Source: BOKV01 sp049289295 (GTDB lineage: Bacteria > Pseudomonadota > Alphaproteobacteria > Rhizobiales > Rhizobiaceae). From it: a DNA stretch of 64,000 nt. A program made the position numbers and the translations under genes. Shown piece by piece: positions 34,001 through 43,362 of this stretch. The notes beneath the pieces were generated by a model. That model was not told the origin of the DNA. It made no database searches and saw only the letters and a list, made by a program, of their open reading frames with translations. Numbering within the stretch: position 1 is the stretch's first letter; every line of letters starts with the position of its first letter. The stretch is from assembly GCA_049289295.1 (NCBI GenBank), contig JBATLL010000124.1, forward strand, positions 1 to 64,000, written 5' to 3'.

Positions 34001-34815
34001 TGCGTACGGGCGAATATGATGACGGCCGACTTGGCGAGATATTCCTTGACATGAACAAGGAAGGCTCTGCGCTGCGCGCCTTCATCAACAACTTCGCAAT
34101 CTCCGTTTCGCTCGGCCTGCAATGGGGTGTGCCGCTGGAAGAATATGTGGAGGCCTTCACCTTCACCAAGTTCGAGCCAGCCGGCATGGTCATGGGCAAT
34201 GACGCCATCAAGAATGCCACGTCAATCCTCGACTATGTGTTCCGCGAACTGGCGATCTCCTATCTTGGCCGTCATGACCTGGCGCATGTTGACCAGTCCG
34301 ACTTCGCCAACACCACGATCGGCAGGAGCGTGCAGGAAGGCCGGTCCGAACCGGTTTCCAGCGGTCTGACCCGCGGCCACAAGCTGTCGATCGTCAAGGC
34401 GGGCGGTACAGCAGAACCCAAGGGACAGGCCGCCCCCGCGAGCGCTCCAGGTGCAAGGCCGGTTGTCACGGCAAGCGTCAAGGGTGGGCCACTCACCGCA
34501 CGTGTCGCTTCACTGGCAGTCTCTCTCAATGAAGAACCAACAGCCTTCAAGCGTGACTACACCACGACTCCGCAGCCCGATGTTGAAACCTCGGTGGAAA
34601 CCTCGACCGAAGTCAGCGTCGAGACGATCATCGAAAGATTGTCGGACGAAGCCTCTGCAGTGCCCTCCGCCCCGGATCAGGGCGAAAGGCGCGCCCGCGC
34701 GGTGATGCAGGGTTACACCGGCAACAGCTGCACCGAATGCGGCAACTTCACCATGGTGCGCAACGGCACCTGCGAGAAGTGCGACACCTGCGGCTCGACA
34801 AGCGGCTGCAGCTGA
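31012..34815 (+). CDS. nrdJ: Adenosylcobalamin-dependent (class II) ribonucleotide reductase
   Basis: A 1267-residue enzyme that reduces ribonucleotides to deoxyribonucleotides with B12 as radical source, independent of oxygen. Visible landmarks are the redox Cys in HACFIQSV, the radical Cys in NPCSEYM, its partner in [10 protein letters not shown] and the phosphate loop [11 protein letters not shown]. After about residue 940 comes a Glu/Asp-rich linker and a second conserved domain. The C-terminus has the Cys-rich tail [10 protein letters not shown]...CEKCDTCGS. The size fits the long alphaproteobacterial NrdJ type and I see no intein. The ATG at 31012 follows AAGGGA; the frame also has a TTG at 30988. 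Upstream NrdR boxes suggest repression by NrdR. A strong terminator follows. Confidence 0.96.
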   Translation: MRIERRYTVEGKSPYEGVEFRTATSEIRNPDGSIVFRLAGIEVPKAWSQVASDILAQKYFRKAGVPARLKKVEEETVPSWLWKSVADESALQDLPQDERFGSEMDSRQVFGRLAGTWTYWGWKGGYFDREEDARAFHDELCYMLATQKVAPNSPQWFNTGLNWAYGIDGPAQGHHYVDPFTGKLVKSKSAYEHPQPHACFIQSVEDDLVNDNGIMDLWVREARLFKYGSGTGSNFSRLRGEGEKLSGGGKSSGLMSFLKIGDRAAGAIKSGGTTRRAAKMVVVDIDHPDIEDYIDWKVREEQKVAAIVTGSRTVSRHMKAIMKACINCEGSDDDCFDPKVNTALKREIRAAKRAAVPESYVKRVIQLARQGFTDIEFPIYNTDWDSEAYLTVSGQNSNNSVSLKDEFLRAVEEDGDWNLTARKDGKVMKTLKARDLWEKIGSAAWQSADPGLHFNTTMNDWHTCPSAGPIRASNPCSEYMFLDDTACNLASLNLLQFRDRKAARPGNQLAFDAPSFEHASRLWMVVLEISVMMAQFPSKEIARLSYEYRTTGLGFANIGGLLMTSGISYDSAEGRAICGAISAIMTGVCYATSAEMARELGTFPGHAPNAEHMLRVMRNHRRAAHGETQAYEALSVNPVPLDHSSCPDPVLIERARAVWDQAVELGEQHGYRNAQATVVAPTGTIGLVMDCDTTGIEPDFALVKFKKLAGGGYFKIINRAVPEALSVLGYSETAIEAIIAYAVGRGTLKNAPGINHETLAAKGFTRKEIDAVEEGLASAFDIKFAFNRYTLGDAFCKDVLKLNEEQMADFSLDILSQAGFTRKEIEAANIFCCGAMTLEGAPGLKEEHYPVFDCANPCGKIGRRSLSVESHIRMMAAAQPFISGAISKTINMPNDATVDDCKNAYMLSWKLAIKANALYRDGSKLSQPLNASLIEEEDDEDLLEELLEAPAAARTTLVTEKIVERIVERVSREQEKLPTRRKGYTQKAKVGGHTIFLRTGEYDDGRLGEIFLDMNKEGSALRAFINNFAISVSLGLQWGVPLEEYVEAFTFTKFEPAGMVMGNDAIKNATSILDYVFRELAISYLGRHDLAHVDQSDFANTTIGRSVQEGRSEPVSSGLTRGHKLSIVKAGGTAEPKGQAAPASAPGARPVVTASVKGGPLTARVASLAVSLNEEPTAFKRDYTTTPQPDVETSVETSTEVSVETIIERLSDEASAVPSAPDQGERRARAVMQGYTGNSCTECGNFTMVRNGTCEKCDTCGSTSGCS

Positions 34816-34844
34816 TCATCTGCTTGCAGTTGGACAAGACGAAC

Positions 34845-34876
34845 AAGGCCGCCCCGGTTTGCAGGGCGGCCTTTTT
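34845..34876 (+). terminator. Rho-independent terminator of nrdJ
   Basis: AAGGCCGCCC and GGGCGGCCTT form a ten-pair stem around a nine-base loop, ending in a run of T. It begins 29 bases after the stop of nrdJ. Confidence 0.92.
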
Positions 34877-34915
34877 GTTGTCTGCGCTGCGGTTTGATCC
34901 GCCTGCCTGAAACGG

Positions 34916-35431
34916 CTAGCCGCCCAGGAAATCCGTCTTTCCGACCGGCACGCCATTGTGGCGCAGGATCAGATAGGGCGTCGTCACATGGAAATAGAAG
35001 TTCGGAATCGCATAGCGCTGCAGATAGTCGATGCCGGTGAAGCGCAGTTCGCGCTGCGGCAAACGGATGACGACTTCGCGCGTGTCAGCACCTTCGAACT
35101 CCTCCGGCTTGATATCCTTCATCAGCTTGCGCACCTTTTCGATGCGCTCCTGAAGTTCCGCGAAGCTCTTTTCATTGTCTTCCATCTTCGGCACTTCGCG
35201 ACCGGCAAGCCGGCTTGAGGCGCCCTTGGCATGATCGGTGGCAATCTGCACCTGGCGCGTGAGCGCGAACATGTCAGGTGCAAGGCGCGCATTCAGCAAG
35301 GTGGATGGATCGATCTTTCGTTCAGCAGCGCTTTTCTCGCCATGATCGAGCACGCGGGCGAGGTTCTTCAACATGGCCGAAAACACCGGCACGCTGGCGG
35401 TATACATGGACAGTGGCGAAAAGGACGACAT
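34916..35431 (-). CDS. DUF1993-domain protein
   Basis: A 171-residue cytosolic protein of the DUF1993 family, a helical fold related to DinB-like proteins. The start SPLSMYTASVPVFSAMLKNL and the late YAIPNFYFHVTTPYLILRHN match the family ends; the length is standard. No catalytic residues are known for the family. It converges with nrdJ and is divergent from a small secreted protein gene. Confidence 0.82.
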   Translation of the reverse strand: MSSFSPLSMYTASVPVFSAMLKNLARVLDHGEKSAAERKIDPSTLLNARLAPDMFALTRQVQIATDHAKGASSRLAGREVPKMEDNEKSFAELQERIEKVRKLMKDIKPEEFEGADTREVVIRLPQRELRFTGIDYLQRYAIPNFYFHVTTPYLILRHNGVPVGKTDFLGG

Positions 35432-35671
35432 GGGCTAATCCCGAAATTGGAGAGAATCATCTGGCATGAAGAGGCACATTTTCGTGCCTGCAATCGGTAG
35501 ATGGGGTGCAGGCCCGATACAAGCAACTGAAAGCAAAAGATTTTTAATGGACCGCCAAGGGGTTGAAACACTTTGTGACATATCGCACACTTTCATTGCG
35601 GAAGATGGGGCATAACTGGCGTATCGGCAGGCTGCTCTCCGATGTGCAAGAAACCCAAACGGGAGATGAAG

Positions 35672-35881
35672 ATGACGAAACTTCGCAAGACCACAATCGC
35701 CACCCTCGCCTTCGCCGTGCTTTCGGCTGCAGCTTCGGTCGCGCCAATCAACACGGCCAATGCCAGTGGTTATGGCTATTATTCCCCAGGCAATGGCTAC
35801 TACTATTCCTGCCGCTGGGTGAAAGTCCGCTACTGGAACGGCTACGGCTGGTCATGGAAGCGCGTCAAGAAGTGCTGGTAA
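35672..35881 (+). CDS. Small secreted Tyr/Trp/Lys-rich protein
   Basis: A 69-residue protein. A signal peptide (about 1-30, cleavage near ANA-S) precedes a 39-residue mature part rich in Gly, Tyr, Trp and Lys, with two cysteines (SCRWVKVRYW and KKCW) that could form a disulfide. GGGAG stands about seven bases before the ATG at 35672; ATGs at 35642 and 35666 are less well placed. A strong terminator follows 22 bases later. The function is unknown. Confidence 0.65.
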   Translation: MTKLRKTTIATLAFAVLSAAASVAPINTANASGYGYYSPGNGYYYSCRWVKVRYWNGYGWSWKRVKKCW

Positions 35882-35903
35882 TCCAGCGCTCGCGTGAAAT
35901 ACG

Positions 35904-35930
35904 GCCCCGGCGTTTCGCCGGGGCTTTTTT
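35904..35930 (+). terminator. Rho-independent terminator
   Basis: GCCCCGGCG and CGCCGGGGC form a nine-pair stem around TTT, followed by six T. It ends the small secreted protein transcript. Confidence 0.93.
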
Positions 35931-35984
35931 ATTGCGCGCAATCCCGCTATTCCCCATGGCGGCACAAACGGAGAGTGAAGCGCA

Positions 35985-36659
35985 ATGAAGGTCAGCGAAG
36001 CGGTAGCGCGGCGCATGTCGGTCCGGGCCTATCAGGACAGGCCGGTTCCAACCGAAACGATTCTCGCCACTCTGGAAAAGGCTGCGCGCGCACCGTCGGG
36101 CGGCAACCTGCAGCCATGGCGCATCGCTGTCGTGAACGGCGAACGCATGACCAGCTTTCGCAAGATCATGGAAGGGCGCATATCCGGCAGCGATCCGCGC
36201 GCTGGTGGTGAAAAGCCTGAATATTCCGTCTATCCCAAGGACCTGAAGGAACCCTATCGTTCAAGCCGTTTCAAGGTCGGCGAGGACATGTATGCGCTGC
36301 TCGACATCGCACGCGAAGATCGCCCTGCCCGTCTCAAATGGTTTGCCAACAACTTCCGGTTCTTTGGCGCGCCTGCCGCCATCTTCTGCTTCATTGACCG
36401 CCAGATGGGTGCCGCGCAATGGGCCGACATGGGCATGTTCCTGCAGACCTTCATGCTGCTCGCCCAGGAAGAAGGTCTCGATACCTGCGCCCAGGAGTGC
36501 TGGTCGATGTATCCGCAAACGGTTCAGGACTTCTGCGCCATGGATGGCGATCTCATGGTCTTTTGCGGCGTCGCAATCGGCTATCGTGACGCGGACAAAC
36601 CCGTCAACCAGTTGCACTCGGACCGCGAGCCGCTCGAAAACTGGGTCAAGGTGCTATGA
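35985..36659 (+). CDS. Nitroreductase-family FMN protein
   Basis: A 224-residue flavoprotein. RRMSVRAYQDRPVP at residues 10-23 binds the FMN phosphate and ARAPSGGNLQPWR is the classic FMN loop. The middle FFGAPAAIFCF and the late CAQECWSMYP and FCGVAIGYRD fit the family. It should reduce nitroaromatics or quinones with NAD(P)H; the natural substrate is unknown. It converges with the DUF1330 gene. Confidence 0.9.
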   Translation: MKVSEAVARRMSVRAYQDRPVPTETILATLEKAARAPSGGNLQPWRIAVVNGERMTSFRKIMEGRISGSDPRAGGEKPEYSVYPKDLKEPYRSSRFKVGEDMYALLDIAREDRPARLKWFANNFRFFGAPAAIFCFIDRQMGAAQWADMGMFLQTFMLLAQEEGLDTCAQECWSMYPQTVQDFCAMDGDLMVFCGVAIGYRDADKPVNQLHSDREPLENWVKVL

Positions 36660-36674
36660 AACGGGCAGGTCCGA

Positions 36675-37091
36675 TCAACCAAAACCATCGCCAGCCTCTC
36701 CCGGTCGCAACCTGATAAGCCTTGACGTGGCAACCGCTGCCTGGCGATGCCGGACTGCCTTCTGGTAATCGGGATCGCGGATCATCGTGATGAAGGCTTC
36801 GGCTGATGGATATTCGGCGATGAAACAACGGTCCCAATGCTCGCTCTGCGGGCCAATAAGCATCAGTTCGAACTTGCCGCTCCACACGATCCGTCCGCCC
36901 AGCGCGGAAAAGATCGGTGCACTTTCGCGCGAATAGGCACCATAGGCCTCGCTGCCGGTCACCATCGTGCCATCATCATAGACGGCGGTGTCATTCAGCC
37001 GCACCAGGTTCAGCATGTGGATGACGCCTTCGCGCGGCAGGTCCTTGAACAGTGCGAACCGTTCGCGGTCCGGATCAACATGTTGCTCCAT
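36675..37091 (-). CDS. DUF1330-domain protein
   Basis: A 138-residue protein with a ferredoxin-like alpha+beta fold of the dimeric alpha/beta barrel type (DUF1330). IHMLNLVRL, the YSRESAPIFSALGGRIVWSG segment (given in part) and AEYPSAEAFITMIRDPDYQKA are typical. No function is established. It is 21 bp from the next gene on the same strand, so the two may be co-transcribed. Confidence 0.82.
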   Translation of the reverse strand: MEQHVDPDRERFALFKDLPREGVIHMLNLVRLNDTAVYDDGTMVTGSEAYGAYSRESAPIFSALGGRIVWSGKFELMLIGPQSEHWDRCFIAEYPSAEAFITMIRDPDYQKAVRHRQAAVATSRLIRLRPGEAGDGFG

Positions 37092-37112
37092 GCCTGCCTC
37101 CCCTGCCTTGCG

Positions 37113-37640
37113 CTACTGCTTCGTGAACGTCATCTCGCCGTTGAGTTCATATTTCCCGGAAGCATTGTCGTAGGTGTAGAATTGCGACGAGAATCCCGCT
37201 CCCTTGAGCCGGATCACCTGGCGCGTGCGCGACAGGTTGCCGGTCGCATTGTCTACCATGTTGGAGCTGATGACTAGTTGTCCGTCGCTAATCGTACCCC
37301 GCGACCCGGTCACGGTCGAGCCTTCAACATTGCCGATGAACTGGCCGCTGACCGACGCACCATCATGCGTGAGCTTGCCCGAAACCGAACTCTTGCCCTG
37401 CGTGGACGCACAATTGCCGCTGACCATCAGGGCTGAACTGTTGCCATCATACTTGTTGTTGACCTTGCAGCTTACCGGTTCCGCCTTCTCGCGGCTGAGA
37501 AGCGTTGCCTTGCCCCTGCCCTTGAATTCCCCGGCAAGGCTGGAAAGAAAGTTCGACGCTTCATCGGCAAAGGCAACAGGCGCGCTCACATGCAGGGCGG
37601 TGACACCGAGTACAATCTGCAGGATCATCGACAGCTTCAA
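37113..37640 (-). CDS. Periplasmic hypothetical protein
   Basis: A 175-residue protein with a signal peptide (about 1-25, cleavage near AFA-D). The mature part is beta-rich with many Ser, Gly and Thr residues. It has two cysteines (VSCKVNNKY and SGNCAST), probably a disulfide. It looks like a small extracytoplasmic beta-barrel protein, but I do not recognise a family. It lies 34 bp downstream of the MMPL exporter gene, on the same strand. Confidence 0.65.
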   Translation of the reverse strand: MKLSMILQIVLGVTALHVSAPVAFADEASNFLSSLAGEFKGRGKATLLSREKAEPVSCKVNNKYDGNSSALMVSGNCASTQGKSSVSGKLTHDGASVSGQFIGNVEGSTVTGSRGTISDGQLVISSNMVDNATGNLSRTRQVIRLKGAGFSSQFYTYDNASGKYELNGEMTFTKQ

Positions 37641-37674
37641 GGCAATTTCCTTTCATGCAATGGCAAACAGCGCT

Positions 37675-39972
37675 TCAGGCGCGTTCGGAGACCCTTTCGC
37701 CCGCTGGAGCCTTCCTTCTGAATTTGGTTGCAAGCCAGTCCAGGATCAAGATGTTTGCGGGAAGAATGGCCAGATTGGACACCAAAGCCACGATCAATGT
37801 GGCGATCATGAGCCGACCCAGCACCGGAACGACCGGCAGGATGCTGATCTGCGTCACCAGACAGGCCACACAGATGATCATCGTGCTGGCGCCAAGGGCA
37901 GGCCCCACTTCCGCCAGCGTCTCATCCAGCGCCTCGCGCACGCTCTTGCCGCTCCTGCGCTCGCTGGAAAACACGTTGATCACATGCACCGCATTGTCGA
38001 TGGCGATGCCAAAGGCGATGGTGAGTGCGATGACCTCCGAAAGGTTGATCGATCCACCCTTGATCCAGACCGCCAGTTCCACGGTGAGCACGGGCAGCAG
38101 ATTTGGTGTGAGCGCCGCAAGTGCCAGCAGTGGCGAGCGGGTTGCGATCCCGACAATGACAACGCCAAGGAAGATGGCGAGCAGCAGACTGGTACGCAAC
38201 TGGCTGATCAGGCTGGTGAATTCACGCGCCATCAGCACATCGAAGCCGGTGATGATGACATCCTTGCCGAATTCGAGTTGATTGAGTGCTGCGCGCAACG
38301 CATCGATTTCCGTCAGCGTCTTGTTGATGGACTGGTCGGAAGGAATGCGGATACTGACCAGCATTCGGCTTCCATCGCCGGAGATGAAACTGGCTTTCGC
38401 CTGTGGCCGTTCGGTTTCGATGGTCTCGGCCAGCTTTGCAATTGCCGTTTCATTGTTGAGGTTGCGGGTAATGTCGGTGAGCGAGAAGACCCGCCCCTGC
38501 TCGAAAACGGTGCCCGCAGCCTCTTCCGCGATTTTCAGCCGTTCCAGATTGGGAGCAAGAAAGGCCGATCCCTTTTGCGCGACCGGTACAGAGAGAAAGA
38601 TCAGCGAGCGCCCGCCAATGACCTCGTTCGCCAGTTCTTCCGCAGTGCGCGTTCCAGACGTAGCGGGCAGATAGTCAGTGATGCGATATTCAGCCCGGAT
38701 GATGCCGTGAACCACACTCAGCATCGCCACAACGGCAATGGCGCATAGCGCGATCACCGCCGGTCTTGGCCGCACAAATTGCATGAACTTGGCGCCAAGC
38801 TGCGAAAATGCGGGCTTCGAAAGCCGTTCGGGTCGCGCAAGCCCCAGGCGGATTGCCCAGTGGATGACGAGCGGCAAGCCAATGATCACCGCCAGAAAGG
38901 CAATCGCCACGACGCCCATGCCGAGCATCGAGAAGGTCTTCAGCGCTGTTCCCGATGCGAAGGAGAAGGACAGGAAAGCGAGCACCGTCGTGATGGAAGT
39001 CAGCGATGACGCAGGCCCGACGCGTTGCAAGGCTTCGGTCAGATTTGCATCGAGATCGGACGAATGCGAATTGGAAACCTGCCATCGGTAATAGAGAACG
39101 ATACCGTCGGCAAATGCGAGAATGAGCGCCAGCGTTGGCAACACTGTAGTCAGATAATTGATCGGAATGTCGTACCATCCAACCATCCCGAGCGACCACA
39201 CGGCGGTAAGCGCAGGCGGGAATGCGCAGACGAGTGCCGCGAGCAGGCTGCGGAAAATATAGAAGGCAATGCCAGTTCCGAGCGCAAGGCCCACCAGCGT
39301 CAGCTTGAGCTGGTCGGAAACAAGCGCACCAACGATTGTCAGCCCGATCGGAGTAAGCCCGGTATAGTGGATGTCGAAATCCTGAGGGGCGGCGTCCTCG
39401 GTTGCCTGCTTGAGATCCTGAAAGCTGCGATAGACCTTGGCGTCATCTCCCGTGAGGCTGGCATCAAGTGTCACAAGCAGGATGGCGACGCCCTTTGACG
39501 GCGAGATCAGGGAACGGGCCTGCGGGAACTTCTCCAGCAGTGCCTCGACACTGGTCCTGGCCTGCGCATCATTGTCGAAGCTTTCGGGGAAGAACTGGCC
39601 AATCTCGCCCGTATCGGGATCAGGGTCGGGCGTTGAAAAGATCGTGACGACATTCTCGACCACATCGGAAATCGCGATTTCGAGCTGGAGATTGCGCAGG
39701 TCCTCCAGACCATCCGCAGTCATCAGGCGTTCGGACTGCACCAGGATCGTCACATCGCGCGAGAAATCCCTGAAGGAATCGCGCTGGTCGAAGTAATTGC
39801 GGAATGCTTCGGAATCCTCCGGCAATACCGCAGTGACATTACCGTCGAAACGCACCTTTGGCACATTGATCCCGGCCAGAGCCGTGACGATCACAACGAA
39901 AACCGTGAGGAGGATGGGATGACGCTGGGTCCACAGTCCTATCCGCTCGAAACCGAAACCAATGCTGCTCAT
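37675..39972 (-). CDS. MMPL/RND-family exporter
   Basis: A 765-residue inner membrane protein. A helix near 17-38 is followed by a large periplasmic loop (about 40-210), five or six helices (about 211-400), a second loop (about 425-600) and a final helix group. NYLTTVLPTLALILAFADGIVLY and the later IALTIAFGIAIDNAVHVINVF (both given in part) are the two charged RND helices used for proton flow. It is of the MMPL/HpnN type, which moves lipids or hopanoids to the outer membrane. The cargo is unknown. It is divergent from map. Confidence 0.87.
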   Translation of the reverse strand: MSSIGFGFERIGLWTQRHPILLTVFVVIVTALAGINVPKVRFDGNVTAVLPEDSEAFRNYFDQRDSFRDFSRDVTILVQSERLMTADGLEDLRNLQLEIAISDVVENVVTIFSTPDPDPDTGEIGQFFPESFDNDAQARTSVEALLEKFPQARSLISPSKGVAILLVTLDASLTGDDAKVYRSFQDLKQATEDAAPQDFDIHYTGLTPIGLTIVGALVSDQLKLTLVGLALGTGIAFYIFRSLLAALVCAFPPALTAVWSLGMVGWYDIPINYLTTVLPTLALILAFADGIVLYYRWQVSNSHSSDLDANLTEALQRVGPASSLTSITTVLAFLSFSFASGTALKTFSMLGMGVVAIAFLAVIIGLPLVIHWAIRLGLARPERLSKPAFSQLGAKFMQFVRPRPAVIALCAIAVVAMLSVVHGIIRAEYRITDYLPATSGTRTAEELANEVIGGRSLIFLSVPVAQKGSAFLAPNLERLKIAEEAAGTVFEQGRVFSLTDITRNLNNETAIAKLAETIETERPQAKASFISGDGSRMLVSIRIPSDQSINKTLTEIDALRAALNQLEFGKDVIITGFDVLMAREFTSLISQLRTSLLLAIFLGVVIVGIATRSPLLALAALTPNLLPVLTVELAVWIKGGSINLSEVIALTIAFGIAIDNAVHVINVFSSERRSGKSVREALDETLAEVGPALGASTMIICVACLVTQISILPVVPVLGRLMIATLIVALVSNLAILPANILILDWLATKFRRKAPAGERVSERA

Positions 39973-40146
39973 CTGCTATCCGCTGCCGATTCTCAACCTT
40001 TGCAAAACGCGGTTCCTTGTATCGGCATTTCTCCGAGACTGCCAGCATTGAGGGGCACTGCGGGTTGAATGCGCGCCATATTAATGCCAAATGCAGGATA
40101 TCAAGTTCCCCATGCGGGTTTCTGTCGGAATGGGAAAGCGCCAGCG

Positions 40147-40971
40147 ATGCAGAATTACATCGAAGCAGGCAGTGCGCCACTGAAGAACACCGGATCCATC
40201 AAGCTCTATGGCGAAGATGGATTTGCCGGCATGCGTCGTGCTGGCGCGCTGACGGCTGAATGCCTCGACAGGGTTGGCGAACTGGTGCGTCCCGGCACGA
40301 CGACCCAGGAAATCGATGATTTCATATTCCGCTTCGGCGTCGAGCACGGCGCCTACCCCGCCACCCTCAACTATCGCGGCTACACCAAGTCATCCTGCCT
40401 GTCGATCAATCACGTCGTGTGCCACGGCATCCCCAACGACAAGCCTCTGCGCGACGGCGATATCGTCAACATCGACGTCACTTTCGTGCTGGATGGCTGG
40501 CATGGGGATTCAAGCCGCATGTACCCCGTTGGCGAAGTGAAGCGCGCCGCCGAACGCCTCATGGAAGTCACATACCAGGCGCTCATGCTCGGCATTGCCG
40601 AAGTCAAGCCGGGCAACACGACCGGCGATATCGGCGCAGCCATTCAGGAATTTGCCGAGGGCGAACGCTGCTCGGTCGTGCGCGATTTCTGCGGCCATGG
40701 CGTCGGCCTGCTTTTTCATGACGCTCCCAACATCCTTCACTATGGTCGGCGCGGCGAAGGCATCGTCCTGAAGCCAGGCATGATCTTCACCATCGAGCCG
40801 ATGATCAATCTGGGGCGTCCGGGCGTCAAGATTCTGGGTGACGGCTGGACTGCAGTCACCCGCGACCGCTCGCTCTCTGCCCAATATGAACACTCCGTGG
40901 GCGTTACAGATTCTGGTTGTGAGATATTTACGCTTTCACCCGCAGGTTATACTGTGCCGCCTTACGTTTAA
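40147..40971 (+). CDS. map: Methionine aminopeptidase type I
   Basis: A 274-residue enzyme that removes the initiator methionine. The five metal ligands are seen: two Asp in DIVNIDVTFVLDGWHGDSS, His in FCGHGVG, Glu in FTIEPMI and Glu in QYEHSVG. NYRGYTKSSCLSINHVVCHG (given in part) supplies the second-shell His. It lacks an N-terminal zinc finger, as bacterial type I enzymes do. I chose the ATG at 40147; the longer frame from 40069 adds 26 unsupported residues. It lies 27 bp before radC, so both are probably co-transcribed. Confidence 0.94.
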   Translation: MQNYIEAGSAPLKNTGSIKLYGEDGFAGMRRAGALTAECLDRVGELVRPGTTTQEIDDFIFRFGVEHGAYPATLNYRGYTKSSCLSINHVVCHGIPNDKPLRDGDIVNIDVTFVLDGWHGDSSRMYPVGEVKRAAERLMEVTYQALMLGIAEVKPGNTTGDIGAAIQEFAEGERCSVVRDFCGHGVGLLFHDAPNILHYGRRGEGIVLKPGMIFTIEPMINLGRPGVKILGDGWTAVTRDRSLSAQYEHSVGVTDSGCEIFTLSPAGYTVPPYV

Positions 40972-40998
40972 GGCGCAGTTTGATCTTCAGGGGTGATC

Positions 40999-41736
40999 AT
41001 GGGGGATGGCGGAAGAGCCGCGGCGGCGGGCTTCGGAGAAAAGAACCAGTCCGATATTGCAGACAAGCCGCATTATCTGGGTCACCGCGACAGGCTTCGG
41101 GAACGGTTTCGCGAAAAGGGTTCCAGCGCGCTTGCTGACTATGAACTGCTCGAACTGCTCCTGTTCAGGTCGATACCCCGGCGCGACATCAAACCACTTG
41201 CCAAGCAGCTGATCCGCGAATTCGGTTCGCTCGCGGAAGTCATCGCAGCACCACGCACCCAACTTGAAAAGGTCAAGGGCCTGGGCGAAGGCGCGGTCAT
41301 TGATATCAAGGTCATTCATGCAGCCGCCATCAGCCTCACGGCGGGACAGGTTCGCGAGCGCACCGTTCTTTCATCCTGGCAGCAGGTTCTCGACTATTGC
41401 CGCACGGCCATGGCCTTCGAGGAACGCGAACAGTTTCGCATCCTGTTCCTCGACAAGAAGAACCGGCTCATCCGGGATGAAGTGCAGCAGGTCGGAACCG
41501 TCGACCACACGCCGGTCTATCCGCGTGAAGTGGTCAAGCGCGCACTCGAACTCTCCGCGACCGCAATCGTCCTTGTTCATAACCACCCGTCTGGCGACCC
41601 CTCTCCCTCGCGCGCCGACATCGAGATGACAAACACCATCATCGAGATTGCGCGTCCACTCGGCATAGCCGTGCATGATCACATCATCATCGCGCGCGAC
41701 GGCCATGCCAGCCTCAAGGGCATGCAACTGATCTGA
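40999..41736 (+). CDS. radC: RadC-family JAB-domain protein
   Basis: A 245-residue protein. The N-terminal third has a helix-hairpin-helix ([13 protein letters not shown]). The C-terminal JAB/MPN domain shows [15 protein letters not shown], the JAMM zinc motif with both His, Ser and Asp. It was named a repair protein, but its repair role is in doubt and its biochemical function is unknown. AGGGG lies before the ATG at 40999; a GTG at 40993 is possible. Confidence 0.92.
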   Translation: MGDGGRAAAAGFGEKNQSDIADKPHYLGHRDRLRERFREKGSSALADYELLELLLFRSIPRRDIKPLAKQLIREFGSLAEVIAAPRTQLEKVKGLGEGAVIDIKVIHAAAISLTAGQVRERTVLSSWQQVLDYCRTAMAFEEREQFRILFLDKKNRLIRDEVQQVGTVDHTPVYPREVVKRALELSATAIVLVHNHPSGDPSPSRADIEMTNTIIEIARPLGIAVHDHIIIARDGHASLKGMQLI

Positions 41737-41766
41737 GCATTGCCGGGAAACGCGAATCCGGCCAGC

Positions 41767-43362
41767 CTAGCTTTTGAAAGCGGAAAGATCCGACGGCGTG
41801 TCGAGATCAAGGCTAGCCGCCTTGCCCAGTTCGACAAGGATCGTGCCGCTGGTTTCATCGCCAACGAGATCACGCGCACCGCGATCCCCCCCAAGCGTTG
41901 CCAGATCGCCAAGATACCCGCTTGGCCACAGCACGGGATTGCCACGTTTGCCCCCATGGGAAGCGGCAACAATTCGCTCCGACCCGCTGTCGGCAAAGGC
42001 ATCACGCATCAGTCCGACCATCGTGGCATCGATCAGCGGCATGTCGCCGAGAAGAACCATCACGCCCTTCGCGGTCGCGGACACTGCCCTCGCCCCGGCG
42101 GCAACCGATGTCCCCATACCATCGCCATAGGCATCATTGTGAACAAACCGCACATCCAGCCCTTCAAGCAATCCGCGAATTCGCTCCGCCTCATGGCCTG
42201 TCACGACGATCACTTCGCCAAGACCTGCGGCAAGAGCATTCTCCACGACATGGCGTACCATCGCCTTGCCGTCCAGCATTGCCGCAAGCTTGTTCATCTC
42301 ACCCATGCGCGTCGACTGGCCGGCAGCCAGCACGATTGCCGAAATGGCAGGATCGCCCGTGCGGTTCGTTTCGCGCGGTTGCGGCCTTGTGCCGATTTCC
42401 ATCAGCAATCCGCCGACGCCCATCGCCGTTATCTCGTCGGCTGTTACTTCCCCACCTGCCAGCAGACGCTGCAGCACCCAGTCGAATCCGTTCTCCGCCG
42501 GGCTGCGCGCGCAACCCGGAGCGCCAATGACCGGCTTGCCGTCCAGATCACCAATGAGAAGGAGATTGCCGGGATCGACCGGCATGCCGAAATGCACGAT
42601 CCTGCCGCCAAGCGAGCGTATCGCGGATGGAATCACGTCCGCCATGTCGCTGATTGCAGATGCTCCGAATACCAGCACGAAATCGCAATCAGGTGCCAGT
42701 TCGCCGATAGCCGCAGCGATCGCATCCATCGCATGGTCCACCCGCAATTCGCGCACCAGTATCGAGCCCGAAGGTTCAAGCCTGGCTTTCAGCACGCGAA
42801 TGGTCTTGTCCATGACCGATGGCTTGAGCGAGGCCAGCCTCGTCGCGACTACGCCAATTCTTCTCGATCCATAAGGGTCTACCCTGATGACGGGGGCATT
42901 GCCCGTTCCGAGCGCTTCATTCACTGACTTGCGCGACACGGCATAGGGAATGATCTTGACCGTTGCCACCATCCTGCCCGCATTGACATCGCTGGGCGAT
43001 GCCAGCGTAGCCACCGTGATGCCCGGATCGATCCGGTTGAGCCGCGTGATGATCTGCGGATCGGCAAAAAACAGACCATTGCTCTCGCTATAGATGTTCA
43101 CCCGCCCGGTCGCGGCATTTTCAATACGAAGATTGGCACCGCTGATTGCCCCGGCAACAAGGGTTGCCGCTTCATCCTCGCCGACATCATCTGTACCCAG
43201 CATGGCGGCAATGACGCTCCCGACGCCGCCAGAGCGCATCTGATCAATGTGCTCTCGGGTCAGGCGCATGCCCTTGCGAAATCGTGAGCCATCCGGCAGG
43301 ACAAGGGCATGCGCCAGGATTGCTCCTTCCGCCTTGTCCAGTTCCACCGGTCCGAATTTCAT
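41767..43362 (-). CDS. Molybdopterin-binding / MobA-like nucleotidyltransferase fusion
   Basis: A 531-residue fusion. Residues about 1-330 resemble the molybdopterin-binding MoeA/MogA-type fold, including FVLVFGASAISDMADVIPSA (given in part) and GCARSPAENGFDWVLQR. From about 345 a MobA/MocA-type nucleotidyltransferase follows (AIVLAAGQSTRMGEMNKL, then VMVLLGDMP with the metal Asp). MocA-type enzymes attach CMP to molybdopterin, giving the MCD cofactor used by xanthine dehydrogenase and CO dehydrogenase-type hydroxylases. It overlaps the upstream XdhC gene by four bases and closes the maturation operon. Confidence 0.87.
   Translation of the reverse strand: MKFGPVELDKAEGAILAHALVLPDGSRFRKGMRLTREHIDQMRSGGVGSVIAAMLGTDDVGEDEAATLVAGAISGANLRIENAATGRVNIYSESNGLFFADPQIITRLNRIDPGITVATLASPSDVNAGRMVATVKIIPYAVSRKSVNEALGTGNAPVIRVDPYGSRRIGVVATRLASLKPSVMDKTIRVLKARLEPSGSILVRELRVDHAMDAIAAAIGELAPDCDFVLVFGASAISDMADVIPSAIRSLGGRIVHFGMPVDPGNLLLIGDLDGKPVIGAPGCARSPAENGFDWVLQRLLAGGEVTADEITAMGVGGLLMEIGTRPQPRETNRTGDPAISAIVLAAGQSTRMGEMNKLAAMLDGKAMVRHVVENALAAGLGEVIVVTGHEAERIRGLLEGLDVRFVHNDAYGDGMGTSVAAGARAVSATAKGVMVLLGDMPLIDATMVGLMRDAFADSGSERIVAASHGGKRGNPVLWPSGYLGDLATLGGDRGARDLVGDETSGTILVELGKAASLDLDTPSDLSAFKS

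Noticed and set aside
31012..34815. Intein in nrdJ
   Set aside because: Ribonucleotide reductases often carry inteins, but the conserved blocks run on without an insertion and the length fits intein-free homologues.
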